Below the pieces are notes generated by a model that was not told the DNA's origin, did no database searches, and worked only from the letters and a program-made list of their open reading frames with translations. The position numbers and the translations under genes are program-made. This document shows, one piece after another, positions 24,890-32,289 of a stretch of DNA of 33,260 nt. Position 1 is the stretch's first letter. Every line of letters starts with the position of its first letter. The stretch lies in NCBI GenBank assembly GCA_030426345.1, contig JAUHYU010000058.1:1-33260 (forward strand). Reading direction: 5' to 3'. The stretch comes from Bacteroidia bacterium. Its GTDB lineage: Bacteria > Bacteroidota > Bacteroidia > Cytophagales > Cyclobacteriaceae.

Positions 24890-25279
24890 TTATAAGGCTG
24901 TCAATCCGTCCTTTTTGACCTTAAATATTGGATTATATTCACTTGTTTCTCCACTGGCGTCAGTGAGGATCAATTTGTAAAATACCTTGCCTAGATTTGG
25001 CAGGAAGTCGACGTATTTTTTATCGTCATCTGTTATGCTTTTTATTGTTTCCCACTCTACAGACTTGGTACGGATATTTCCCTTTTGAATTTCTATCGAT
25101 TTGATATCACGGGTTGATTTTATTTCCCAGTTAAATTCCAGCACGTCTCCATCTTTGGTGGCAATGAATTTTACCAATTCTGCACTTCCAAGGGTGCTTT
25201 TATTTCTGTAGCGTTGCGCATCAGCATTGGTATAAACCAAAAGCAATACGAACGCAAATACCAAAAATAAACCCTTCAT
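24890..25279 (-). CDS. Small secreted protein of unknown function
   Basis: A 129-residue protein with a signal peptide (1-21, LFLVFAFVLLLVYTNADAQ). The mature part, about 105 residues, is beta-rich (LEFNWEIKSTRDIKSIEIQKG, KVFYKLILTDASGETSEYNPIFKV) and looks like a single immunoglobulin or fibronectin-III-like domain. That is the layout seen near the C-terminus of many Bacteroidota surface proteins. Here it stands alone, with its own promoter and a strong terminator. I recognise no specific family. Confidence 0.78.
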   Translation of the reverse strand: MKGLFLVFAFVLLLVYTNADAQRYRNKSTLGSAELVKFIATKDGDVLEFNWEIKSTRDIKSIEIQKGNIRTKSVEWETIKSITDDDKKYVDFLPNLGKVFYKLILTDASGETSEYNPIFKVKKDGLTAL

Positions 25280-25319
25280 CTTCTATCTGATTTTATCAAC
25301 ACCGAATTAGAATACCCAC

Positions 25320-25327
25320 CAAATATA
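25320..25327 (-). promoter_or_regulatory. Bacteroidota -7 element for the small secreted-protein gene
   Basis: The minus strand reads TATATTTG, an exact TAnnTTTG match. The leader to the ATG at 25279 would be about 34 bases. Confidence 0.55.
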
Positions 25328-25493
25328 GATAAGATGCAAATACCAATGGATTTTGACCGCTTAATGTAACGTAAAGAAAAATATGATTGTAAAGCGATTA
25401 TCTGGTATAGTGACCTTTTGGAAGGGTTCTTACACCGCTTTGATAACCGAGGTATGCGCCCCAGCAAGCCAACAAGTATTTTACACACAAAGT

Positions 25494-25512
25494 CATGGAT
25501 TTTTGATGCTTT
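25494..25512 (-). repeat. Dispersed motif copy with flank
   Basis: CATGGATTTTTGATGCTTT in minus orientation, the first of two copies in this spacer. Confidence 0.7.
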
Positions 25513-25600
25513 TCTAACATATCAAAAAAATAGGTGACTCTACTAAAAATGTACGTCGACGATCCTCACCCTCTAATATTTTTAGCTGAATTACAATGCA

Positions 25601-25632
25601 AAAAAGCCTTTGTAAATCCATGGTTTTACAGA
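25601..25632 (+). repeat. Dispersed motif copy forming a hairpin
   Basis: AAAAAGCCTTTG precedes the core at 25615-25622. TGTAAAtCCATGGtTTTACA (25611-25630) is a perfect inverted repeat except for one central T/T mismatch on each side of CCATGG. It is not next to any gene end, so a terminator role is not obvious. Confidence 0.7.
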
Positions 25633-25720
25633 AAAAAAACTGACAAAAAAAGCAATATTTTTGTGGCTAAGTGCTTCATAAACAATTCAATCAATTTTTA
25701 AGGATAATCCCAAATTTGAT

Positions 25721-25728
25721 TACATTTG
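25721..25728 (+). promoter_or_regulatory. Bacteroidota -7 element for the MMPL exporter gene
   Basis: TACATTTG followed by CACC, an exact TAnnTTTG match, only 15 bases before the ATG at 25743. It predicts a very short leader and argues against the in-frame GTG at 25671. Confidence 0.6.
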
Positions 25729-25742
25729 CACCTTGTTTTAAA

Positions 25743-28178
25743 ATGTGGACCAAATTAGCACATATAGTTCTTAAGCATCGCTTACCCCTAATCATAATAT
25801 TGGGGGTAATCACAATATTTATGGCCTATAAAGCCAAGGATGTCCACTATACCTATAGCTATTTCACACCCGTTCCCGCCGACGATCCAGAGATGGTGTA
25901 CTTCACAAAATTTAAGGAAAATTTTGGGGAAGATGCAAATGTGCTGGCCATAGGAATCAAGGACTCTGCACTTTACAAGGTAGACAACTTCAGGAGGTTC
26001 AAATACCTGAGCGATGAGCTGCTCACGATGAGGGGCGTAAAGCAGGTAGTTTCCATACCATTGTTCAAATCGCTGGTCAAAGACACCGAAGAAAAAAAGT
26101 TTACTTTAGAGCCTATTTTTACAGAAATCCCTGACGGACAGGAACAACTTGATAGTTTGCTCAAAGTAGCTCTGGATCAAAGATTTTTTAGTGACCAAAT
26201 TATCAATAGGGAAAATGGAGCGACCTTTATCCTGCTTTCCATCGACAATAAAATATTAAATACTAAAGAGCGCGATGTTGTTATAAATGATATAGCGCAA
26301 GTAGCGCATGCATTTGGTGAAAACTCAGAGATCGAAATGCGGTACGTCGGGCTTCCATATATCCGGACAGAAGTAAATGGAAGTGTAAAAGTGGAGCTCC
26401 GAATGTTCCTGATACTTTCCCTTGTGGTTACAGCTTTCATATTGTTATTTTTCTTCCGATCATGGGATGCGGTGCTATTTCCATTGATCATTATCATTGT
26501 AGTCGTGATTTGGTCCATGGGTACACTGGGTATTTTCGACTATAAAATTACGATACTGACAGGTTTGCTTCCGCCAATAATTGTAGTCATCGGTATACCA
26601 AACAGCATATATCTGCTCAATAGATACCATCAACAGATCAGTAAGCACGGTAATAAAGCCCGCGCGTTGAGCCACGTGATCCGCAAAATTGGCTTGGTAG
26701 CTTTGATCACCAATTTTACAACAGCAGTTGGGTTTATTGTCCTGACTTTTACCGGGATAAAAGACTTGCAGGAATTTGGTTTAGTGGCCAGCATCAATAT
26801 CATGGCGACTTTTTTAGTCAGCATTATTTTGATTCCGGCAGTTTTCAGCTATTTGCCAATTCCTCATGGCAAACAACTGAAGCATCTGAAATTTAAAGCG
26901 CTTGATACCACCCTGACTGCCCTTGACCTTCTGGTGCATCGGCATAGATACCGTGTTTTTGTTTTTACGGGTATTATTTTGATCATCGCTGCGTTTGGTG
27001 TTTTCAAACTTCAGGCCGTCACGTTTATAGTGGATGACGTTCCCGACAACAGTCAGATTAAAAAAGACTTAGCATTTTTTGAAGCAAATTTCAGTGGGAT
27101 TATGCCATTAGAAATCGTAGTGGATTCCGGCAAGAAAAAAGGTGTATTGCGTCAATCCTTTTTGACAAAAGTCAGCGAGTTGGAAGATTTTTTAAGTGAA
27201 CAGAAAGTCTTTTCTAAACCTGTTTCTATTGTAAGCATGCTCAAAGCATCCCGACAGGCATTTTACAATGGCAATCCAGATTACTATTCCTTACCAACTA
27301 AATCCGATCGAAATTTTATCCTTCGGTATTTTTCAGGAGACAAGACCCAAAGCGATGCATTGAGAACATTTGTGGATGAAGATCAGCAAACTATGCGAAT
27401 TTCCCTAAAAGTCGCAGACATAGGATCAATTCGCCTCGATTCTTTGCTAGACAACGTAGTAAATAAAAAAATTGACGAAATATTTAAGGATACAGACATT
27501 CAAGCCAAGGCTACCGGCACTACATTGCTTTTTGTAAAAGGCAATAAATTTTTGGTGAAAAACCTTAAGAAAAGTCTGGTACTGGCATTTATCATCATTG
27601 CTATTATCATGGGTCTGTTATTTCGAAGTCCCAAAATGATCGCTATTTCCATGATCCCCAATCTTATTCCTTTGATCATGATTGCCGGGTTGATGGGATA
27701 TTTTGACATTCCCCTGCGTCCCAGCACGGTATTAATATTTAGCGTGGTATTTGGAATTTCAGTCGATGATTCCATTCATTTTTTGGCAAAATACCGGCAA
27801 GAACTATTCAACTGTAATTTCTTTGTTCCATTGGCTATAAGTAGGAGTATCCGGGAAACAGGAGCAAGCATGATCTATACTTCGGTGGTGCTATTTGCAG
27901 GGTTTATCATTTTTAGTGGCTCTGATTTCGTAGGCACTAAGATGTTGGGTGTACTTACATCAACTACTTTATTAATAGCTATGTTTGCCAACCTTGTCGT
28001 TTTACCAGCCTTACTCATGGTATTTGATGACGGCAAGCGTAAAGAAAATGCTCATCCGTTGATCGAACATTACGATGAATTTTACCAGGAAGATGAAGAT
28101 GAAGAAATCAACTTGGCAAGATTACAGGTACGCCACAATGGTGTTGGAAAAAAGGAAAATGTCCAAATTGATAAATAA
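25743..28178 (+). CDS. RND-superfamily MMPL/HAE3-type exporter
   Basis: An 811-residue inner-membrane protein with the RND two-fold repeat: a first helix (LIIILGVITIFMAYKAKD), a large periplasmic loop, and a cluster of about five helices (from VELRMFLILSLVVTAFILLFFF). A second copy of the same plan follows, with the helix FTGIILIIAAFGVFKL, a loop, then LVLAFIIIAIIMGLLF onward. The second cluster carries FGISVDDSIHFLAKYR, matching the conserved Asp-bearing helix 4 motif of proton-driven RND proteins. The size and absence of an adjacent membrane-fusion gene fit the MMPL/HAE3 class, often lipid or hopanoid exporters; the substrate is unknown. The ATG at 25743 (MWTKLAHIVLKHR) is chosen over a GTG 24 codons upstream because of the promoter. 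ileS follows 20 bases after the stop. Confidence 0.88.
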   Translation: MWTKLAHIVLKHRLPLIIILGVITIFMAYKAKDVHYTYSYFTPVPADDPEMVYFTKFKENFGEDANVLAIGIKDSALYKVDNFRRFKYLSDELLTMRGVKQVVSIPLFKSLVKDTEEKKFTLEPIFTEIPDGQEQLDSLLKVALDQRFFSDQIINRENGATFILLSIDNKILNTKERDVVINDIAQVAHAFGENSEIEMRYVGLPYIRTEVNGSVKVELRMFLILSLVVTAFILLFFFRSWDAVLFPLIIIIVVVIWSMGTLGIFDYKITILTGLLPPIIVVIGIPNSIYLLNRYHQQISKHGNKARALSHVIRKIGLVALITNFTTAVGFIVLTFTGIKDLQEFGLVASINIMATFLVSIILIPAVFSYLPIPHGKQLKHLKFKALDTTLTALDLLVHRHRYRVFVFTGIILIIAAFGVFKLQAVTFIVDDVPDNSQIKKDLAFFEANFSGIMPLEIVVDSGKKKGVLRQSFLTKVSELEDFLSEQKVFSKPVSIVSMLKASRQAFYNGNPDYYSLPTKSDRNFILRYFSGDKTQSDALRTFVDEDQQTMRISLKVADIGSIRLDSLLDNVVNKKIDEIFKDTDIQAKATGTTLLFVKGNKFLVKNLKKSLVLAFIIIAIIMGLLFRSPKMIAISMIPNLIPLIMIAGLMGYFDIPLRPSTVLIFSVVFGISVDDSIHFLAKYRQELFNCNFFVPLAISRSIRETGASMIYTSVVLFAGFIIFSGSDFVGTKMLGVLTSTTLLIAMFANLVVLPALLMVFDDGKRKENAHPLIEHYDEFYQEDEDEEINLARLQVRHNGVGKKENVQIDK

Positions 28179-28198
28179 TTGACCAAGATTATTTTAGC

Positions 28199-31100
28199 GT
28201 GAAGTATAGGGAAAACAAAAATCTGAATTTAGCACAAGTGGGAGTGGACATGCTCTCACATTGGAAACAAAACAATATTTTTGAGGCCACGCTTAAAAAC
28301 CGCGAGGGACATGAAGCGTACACGTTTTATGAAGGGCCTCCATCTGCGAATGGCACTCCGGGAATTCATCACGTTATATCCCGAGCAGTAAAGGATATTT
28401 TCTGTAGGTACAAAACACTGAAAGGATACAAAGTAGAGCGAAAAGGTGGATGGGATACACATGGGCTGCCAGTTGAGCTTCAGGTAGAAAAACAACTTGG
28501 GATCACTAAAGAAGATATTGGCAAGAAGATTTCTGTAGAGCAATATAATCAGAAGTGCCGCGAAGCGGTAATGCAATTCAAGGGCGAGTGGGACGATCTT
28601 ACGGAAAAAATGGGGTATTGGGTAGATTTGGACGACCCATATATCACGTTTGACCGAAAGTACATGGAGACGCTTTGGTATCTCTTAAAGAAATTTTACG
28701 ACAAGGGCTTATTGTACAAAGGCTACACCATCCAGCCATACTCGCCAGCTGCAGGTACTGGTCTCAGTTCCCATGAGCTCAACCAGCCAGGAGCATACCG
28801 AGATGTCAAAGACACTTCACTTGTAGCACAGTTTAAGATCAAAGGAACAGAAAATGATTACTTCCTTGCCTGGACTACCACTCCATGGACTTTACCGGCA
28901 AATAATTCATTGGCTGTTGGTGAGCACATCAATTATGTGAAAATAAAGACATTTAATCCATATACATTTATTCCTGTTCAGGTAATATTAGCTAAGGATC
29001 GGGTTGCCTCTTTTTTTGATGGCAAGGCCGAGAATTTGAGTTTTGATGAATATAAGCAAAGCGATAAATTAATTCCCTGGACTATCGTTGCGGAATACAA
29101 GGGTACCGACTTGGTCGGCATGGAATATGAACAGCTTTTACCATATGTAGCTTTACCTGCCCCGGCATTTACGGTTTTGGCAGGTGACTTTGTTTCTACA
29201 GAAGATGGTACCGGAATAGTTCATTTGGCTATGACTTTCGGGGCAGATGACCATCGGGTAAGTGTGAAGAATAATGTGCCGGGAGTTCTTGTAAAAGATG
29301 AAAATGGCAATGACGTTCCTATTGTAGATAAGCAAGGTAGGTTTGTAAAGGAGATCACAGACTTTGCCGGGATGTATGTGAAAAATTACACCGGAGAAGA
29401 TGAAAATGATCCCAACTACAAACCAACAGATGTACTTATCGCCATAAAGCTAAAAGAAGACAACAAGGCGTTTAAAGTAGAAAAATACGTTCACTCCTAC
29501 CCGCATTGCTGGCGCACCGACAAGCCGGTGTTGTATTATCCCATGGATTCATGGTTTATTAAAGCCACGGCCTACAAAGACAAGCTGGTAGCATTCAATA
29601 AAACTATCAACTGGAAACCGGAATCTACTGGTTCCGGAAGATTCGGAAACTGGCTGGAAAATCTTGTAGATTGGAATTTGAGCCGATCTAGATTTTGGGG
29701 TACTCCTCTACCCATCTGGAGAACTGACGATGGCAAGGAAGAAATATGCATAGGATCCATAGCAGAGCTGAAAGAAGAAGTGGCAAAGGCCATCGAAGCG
29801 GGATATATGCAAGAGCAGATTCCTGACGATTTTGATCTGCATAGGCCCTATGTTGATAATATTTTTCTCGTGTCTCCATCCGGGGAAAAAATGCTTCGGG
29901 AACCGGATCTCGTAGATGTTTGGTTTGATTCCGGATCTATGCCCTATGCGCAGTGGCATTATCCGTTTGAAAATGAGGAGGTTTTTAAGAAAAAATATCC
30001 GGCAGATTTTATTGCAGAAGGTGTTGATCAAACTCGTGGATGGTTTTTCACGTTGCATACCATCGCAGTGATGTTGTTTGATAGTGTTGCCTTCAAAAAT
30101 GTGATCGCCAACGGTTTAGTCCTAGACAAAGATGGCAACAAAATGTCGAAGCGTTTGGGCAATGCAATTGACCCCTTCAAAACCATTGCTGAGCACGGCC
30201 CGGATGCAACCAGGTGGTACATGATCAGCAATTCAAACCCATGGGACAATCTGAAATTTGATGTCAACGGAATTATAGAAGCGCAAAGACGGTTTTTTGG
30301 CACGCTACAAAACACCTATTCATTCTTTGCCTTGTATGCCAACCTTGACAATTTTGACTGGCAGGAAGACCCATCAAACTATTATACCCAAACAGAAAGT
30401 GATCGATGGATTATTTCTAAATTAAATTCGCTCATTGCTCAGGTAGATAGCGCTTATGACGAATATGAGCCAACACGGGCAGCTAGAGCCATTCAGAATT
30501 TTGTAATCGATGATCTCAGCAATTGGTATGTGCGGCTCAATAGGAAACGATTTTGGAAAGGAGAGCTGAATGCTGACAAAAAAACCGCCTACAAATCATT
30601 GCATACATGCCTCGTGACTGTGGCGCAGTTGGCATCTCCAATCGCACCGTTCTATATGGACAAGTTGTACCTAGACCTTACTTTGGAGGATAAAAAGGGC
30701 TCAAAATCCATACACCTGACGGATTTCCCAAAATCCGATACCGCTCTTGTCGACAAGGATTTGGAGCAACAAATGGATTTGGCACAGAATATTTCTTCAC
30801 TGGTACATTCCTTGCGCAAGCAGCACAAGCTCAAAGTTCGTCAACCGCTTTCACGTATTTTGATACCGGTGCTCGACGCTAAAACAAAAACACAGATTCA
30901 AGCTGTTGAAGATATCATCCTCAATGAGGTAAATATAAAATCCATAGAATATGTGGACAACACTTCAGGTATTATTGTCAAAAAGGCCAAGCCAAATTTC
31001 AGGAAACTGGGACAGCAATATGGCCAGATGATGAAAGAATTGTCCCAACAGATTGGAAAACTTGATCAGAAAGCAATTGCTGGATTTGAAACTTCGGGAG

Positions 31101-31510
31101 CATTAGAATTGGAAGTAAAAGGCCAAAAGATAACCTTAGGGCCAGACGATCTAATGATCCAATCTGAGGATATTCCGGGCTGGACTGTTGCCACAGAAGG
31201 AGGAATCACCGTGGCTTTAGATATTCATATTTCGGAAGAATTGCAACGTGAGGGCATCGCCCGTGACCTAGTCAACCGCATTCAAAATTTGCGTAAGGAA
31301 CTTGGGTTGGAAGTCCAGGACAAAATAAAAGTGGTCGTAGACGATGCCAATTCTATCGTGACAGAAAGCATTCAGCACAACCGCGATTACATCTGTGTGG
31401 AAACACAGGCTCTTCAGCTAGAAGTAGTGAATGGAGTAGAAAATTATAAGGAAATAGAGATAGACAATATCGTGGTGAAGCTAAATGTAGCAGTTGTAAA
31501 ACCCAATTGA
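28199..31510 (+). CDS. ileS: Isoleucyl-tRNA synthetase, IleRS2-like with GIHH motif
   Basis: A 1103-residue class I synthetase charging tRNA-Ile. After EGPPSANGTP the first signature, normally HIGH, reads GIHH (55-58). The second is KMSKR (648-652). The editing domain contains WTTTPWTLPANNSLAVG and the region around GTGIVHLAMTFGADDHRV. Length and sequence style (eukaryote-like, long C-terminal part without an obvious zinc-binding Cys cluster) fit the IleRS2 type. Altered GxHH forms of IleRS2 are reported to be hyper-resistant to mupirocin. The start is GTG at 28199, giving MKYRENKNLNLAQV, a familiar N-terminus for the phylum. It is probably in an operon with the exporter upstream and lspA downstream. 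Confidence 0.96.
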   Translation: MKYRENKNLNLAQVGVDMLSHWKQNNIFEATLKNREGHEAYTFYEGPPSANGTPGIHHVISRAVKDIFCRYKTLKGYKVERKGGWDTHGLPVELQVEKQLGITKEDIGKKISVEQYNQKCREAVMQFKGEWDDLTEKMGYWVDLDDPYITFDRKYMETLWYLLKKFYDKGLLYKGYTIQPYSPAAGTGLSSHELNQPGAYRDVKDTSLVAQFKIKGTENDYFLAWTTTPWTLPANNSLAVGEHINYVKIKTFNPYTFIPVQVILAKDRVASFFDGKAENLSFDEYKQSDKLIPWTIVAEYKGTDLVGMEYEQLLPYVALPAPAFTVLAGDFVSTEDGTGIVHLAMTFGADDHRVSVKNNVPGVLVKDENGNDVPIVDKQGRFVKEITDFAGMYVKNYTGEDENDPNYKPTDVLIAIKLKEDNKAFKVEKYVHSYPHCWRTDKPVLYYPMDSWFIKATAYKDKLVAFNKTINWKPESTGSGRFGNWLENLVDWNLSRSRFWGTPLPIWRTDDGKEEICIGSIAELKEEVAKAIEAGYMQEQIPDDFDLHRPYVDNIFLVSPSGEKMLREPDLVDVWFDSGSMPYAQWHYPFENEEVFKKKYPADFIAEGVDQTRGWFFTLHTIAVMLFDSVAFKNVIANGLVLDKDGNKMSKRLGNAIDPFKTIAEHGPDATRWYMISNSNPWDNLKFDVNGIIEAQRRFFGTLQNTYSFFALYANLDNFDWQEDPSNYYTQTESDRWIISKLNSLIAQVDSAYDEYEPTRAARAIQNFVIDDLSNWYVRLNRKRFWKGELNADKKTAYKSLHTCLVTVAQLASPIAPFYMDKLYLDLTLEDKKGSKSIHLTDFPKSDTALVDKDLEQQMDLAQNISSLVHSLRKQHKLKVRQPLSRILIPVLDAKTKTQIQAVEDIILNEVNIKSIEYVDNTSGIIVKKAKPNFRKLGQQYGQMMKELSQQIGKLDQKAIAGFETSGALELEVKGQKITLGPDDLMIQSEDIPGWTVATEGGITVALDIHISEELQREGIARDLVNRIQNLRKELGLEVQDKIKVVVDDANSIVTESIQHNRDYICVETQALQLEVVNGVENYKEIEIDNIVVKLNVAVVKPN

Positions 31511-31557
31511 AATCCGACCGTTAAGAATTAAATCTGCAAAAGAACTAAGACATAAGA

Positions 31558-32196
31558 ATGAAGTATTTTAAATTTTATTTGCTCACCATCGGAATCATTA
31601 TCATTGACCAAGTCGTCAAATTATTGGTCTATTATAATATGGATTTGGGGCACGAGATTCCGGTTTTTGGGGAATGGTTTAAAATTCATTACACAGTCAA
31701 CCCCGGAATGGCGTTTGGTTTAGAGATCGGGGCAGAGTTTGGTAAGTTGGCTTTGACTACTTTTAGGCTTATTGCCATGGTTGGCATCGGGTTTTATCTT
31801 TTTAACCTTATAAAAAAAGAAGTGCCGCAAGGGCTTTGTTGGTGCATTGCATTAATATTAGGTGGTGCCGTGGGCAATGTGATCGACAGTACATTTTATG
31901 GCGTACTCCTCGAAGGAAATGTCCCTGCGAATGTTCCTACACCATGGTTTCATGGCCAGGTCATTGATATGTTTTATGTGGATATCTGGGAAGGAAGGGT
32001 GGCAGATTGGGTACCTCTTTTTGGTGGAGATTATATGTCGCTTTGGCCAATTTTCAACATTGCCGATTCTTCTATTTTTGTTGGGGTTTGTATCATTTTG
32101 GTTTTTCAAAAGAAATTTTTTAATGAGCATGAGGAGGAAGCAGTTGGTTCAGATGCCATACCCTCTACCGAAGTAGAATCAGAAAAAGCCCTATAA
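31558..32196 (+). CDS. lspA: Lipoprotein signal peptidase (signal peptidase II) with long loop
   Basis: A 212-residue inner-membrane aspartyl protease that cleaves prolipoproteins after lipidation. Four membrane helices are visible: 4-26, 66-86, 92-110 and 166-184. The conserved VNPGMAFGL lies near residue 47. Catalytic D110 is in GNVIDS and D170 in FNIADSSI. In E. coli the two Asp are about 27 residues apart; here they are 60 apart, with an insertion (about 112-160) in the periplasmic part. It is followed by an acidic cytosolic tail. The last codons and the stop (EKAL) are formed by the flank of a dispersed motif copy. ileS is 47 bases upstream; ileS-lspA linkage is common. Confidence 0.95.
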   Translation: MKYFKFYLLTIGIIIIDQVVKLLVYYNMDLGHEIPVFGEWFKIHYTVNPGMAFGLEIGAEFGKLALTTFRLIAMVGIGFYLFNLIKKEVPQGLCWCIALILGGAVGNVIDSTFYGVLLEGNVPANVPTPWFHGQVIDMFYVDIWEGRVADWVPLFGGDYMSLWPIFNIADSSIFVGVCIILVFQKKFFNEHEEEAVGSDAIPSTEVESEKAL

Positions 32197-32205
32197 AATC
32201 CATGG
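32183..32205 (+). repeat. Dispersed motif copy overlapping the lspA stop
   Basis: AAAAAGCCCTA then TAAAATCCATGG shows the full extended consensus. The first half encodes the last lspA residues; the stop codon lies inside the element. The centre ATCCATGGAT (32198-32207) is a 10-bp palindrome. Confidence 0.75.
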
Positions 32206-32260
32206 ATAAATTCTACTTAATCATATAGCCTTTACCACAGAATTGCTTAGATTCGGCGGG

Positions 32261-32268
32261 TAATTTTG
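32261..32268 (+). promoter_or_regulatory. Bacteroidota -7 element for the SulP gene
   Basis: TAATTTTG fits TAnnTTTG. A transcription start near 32275 would precede the GTG at 32290 but not the in-frame TTG at 32266. Confidence 0.5.
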
Positions 32269-32289
32269 TCGACATCACAACGTGGAATT

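Larger units (their letters stand above)
25280..25742. other. Divergent intergenic region, 463 bases, no gene
   Basis: No convincing coding frame lies between the small secreted gene and the MMPL exporter. It holds a -7 element for each flanking gene, two dispersed motif copies (25494 and 25615) and one hairpin. It is AT-rich. Confidence 0.65.

Noticed and set aside
25671-25742. A GTG start 24 codons before the exporter ATG
   Set aside because: The exact -7 element at 25721-25728 lies inside this segment, and RND exporters begin directly before helix 1, as the ATG at 25743 does.
802-32205. The repeated ATCCATGG motif as a CRISPR array or mobile-element end repeat
   Set aside because: Copies are irregularly spaced over the whole window in both orientations, with no unique spacers of constant length, no cas genes and no transposase or target-site duplication.
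802-32205. CCATGG copies as translation-start context (contains ATG)
   Set aside because: Apart from the overlap with the Lmo0937-type start at 12104, copies are not at gene starts, and many are in the wrong orientation or inside genes.
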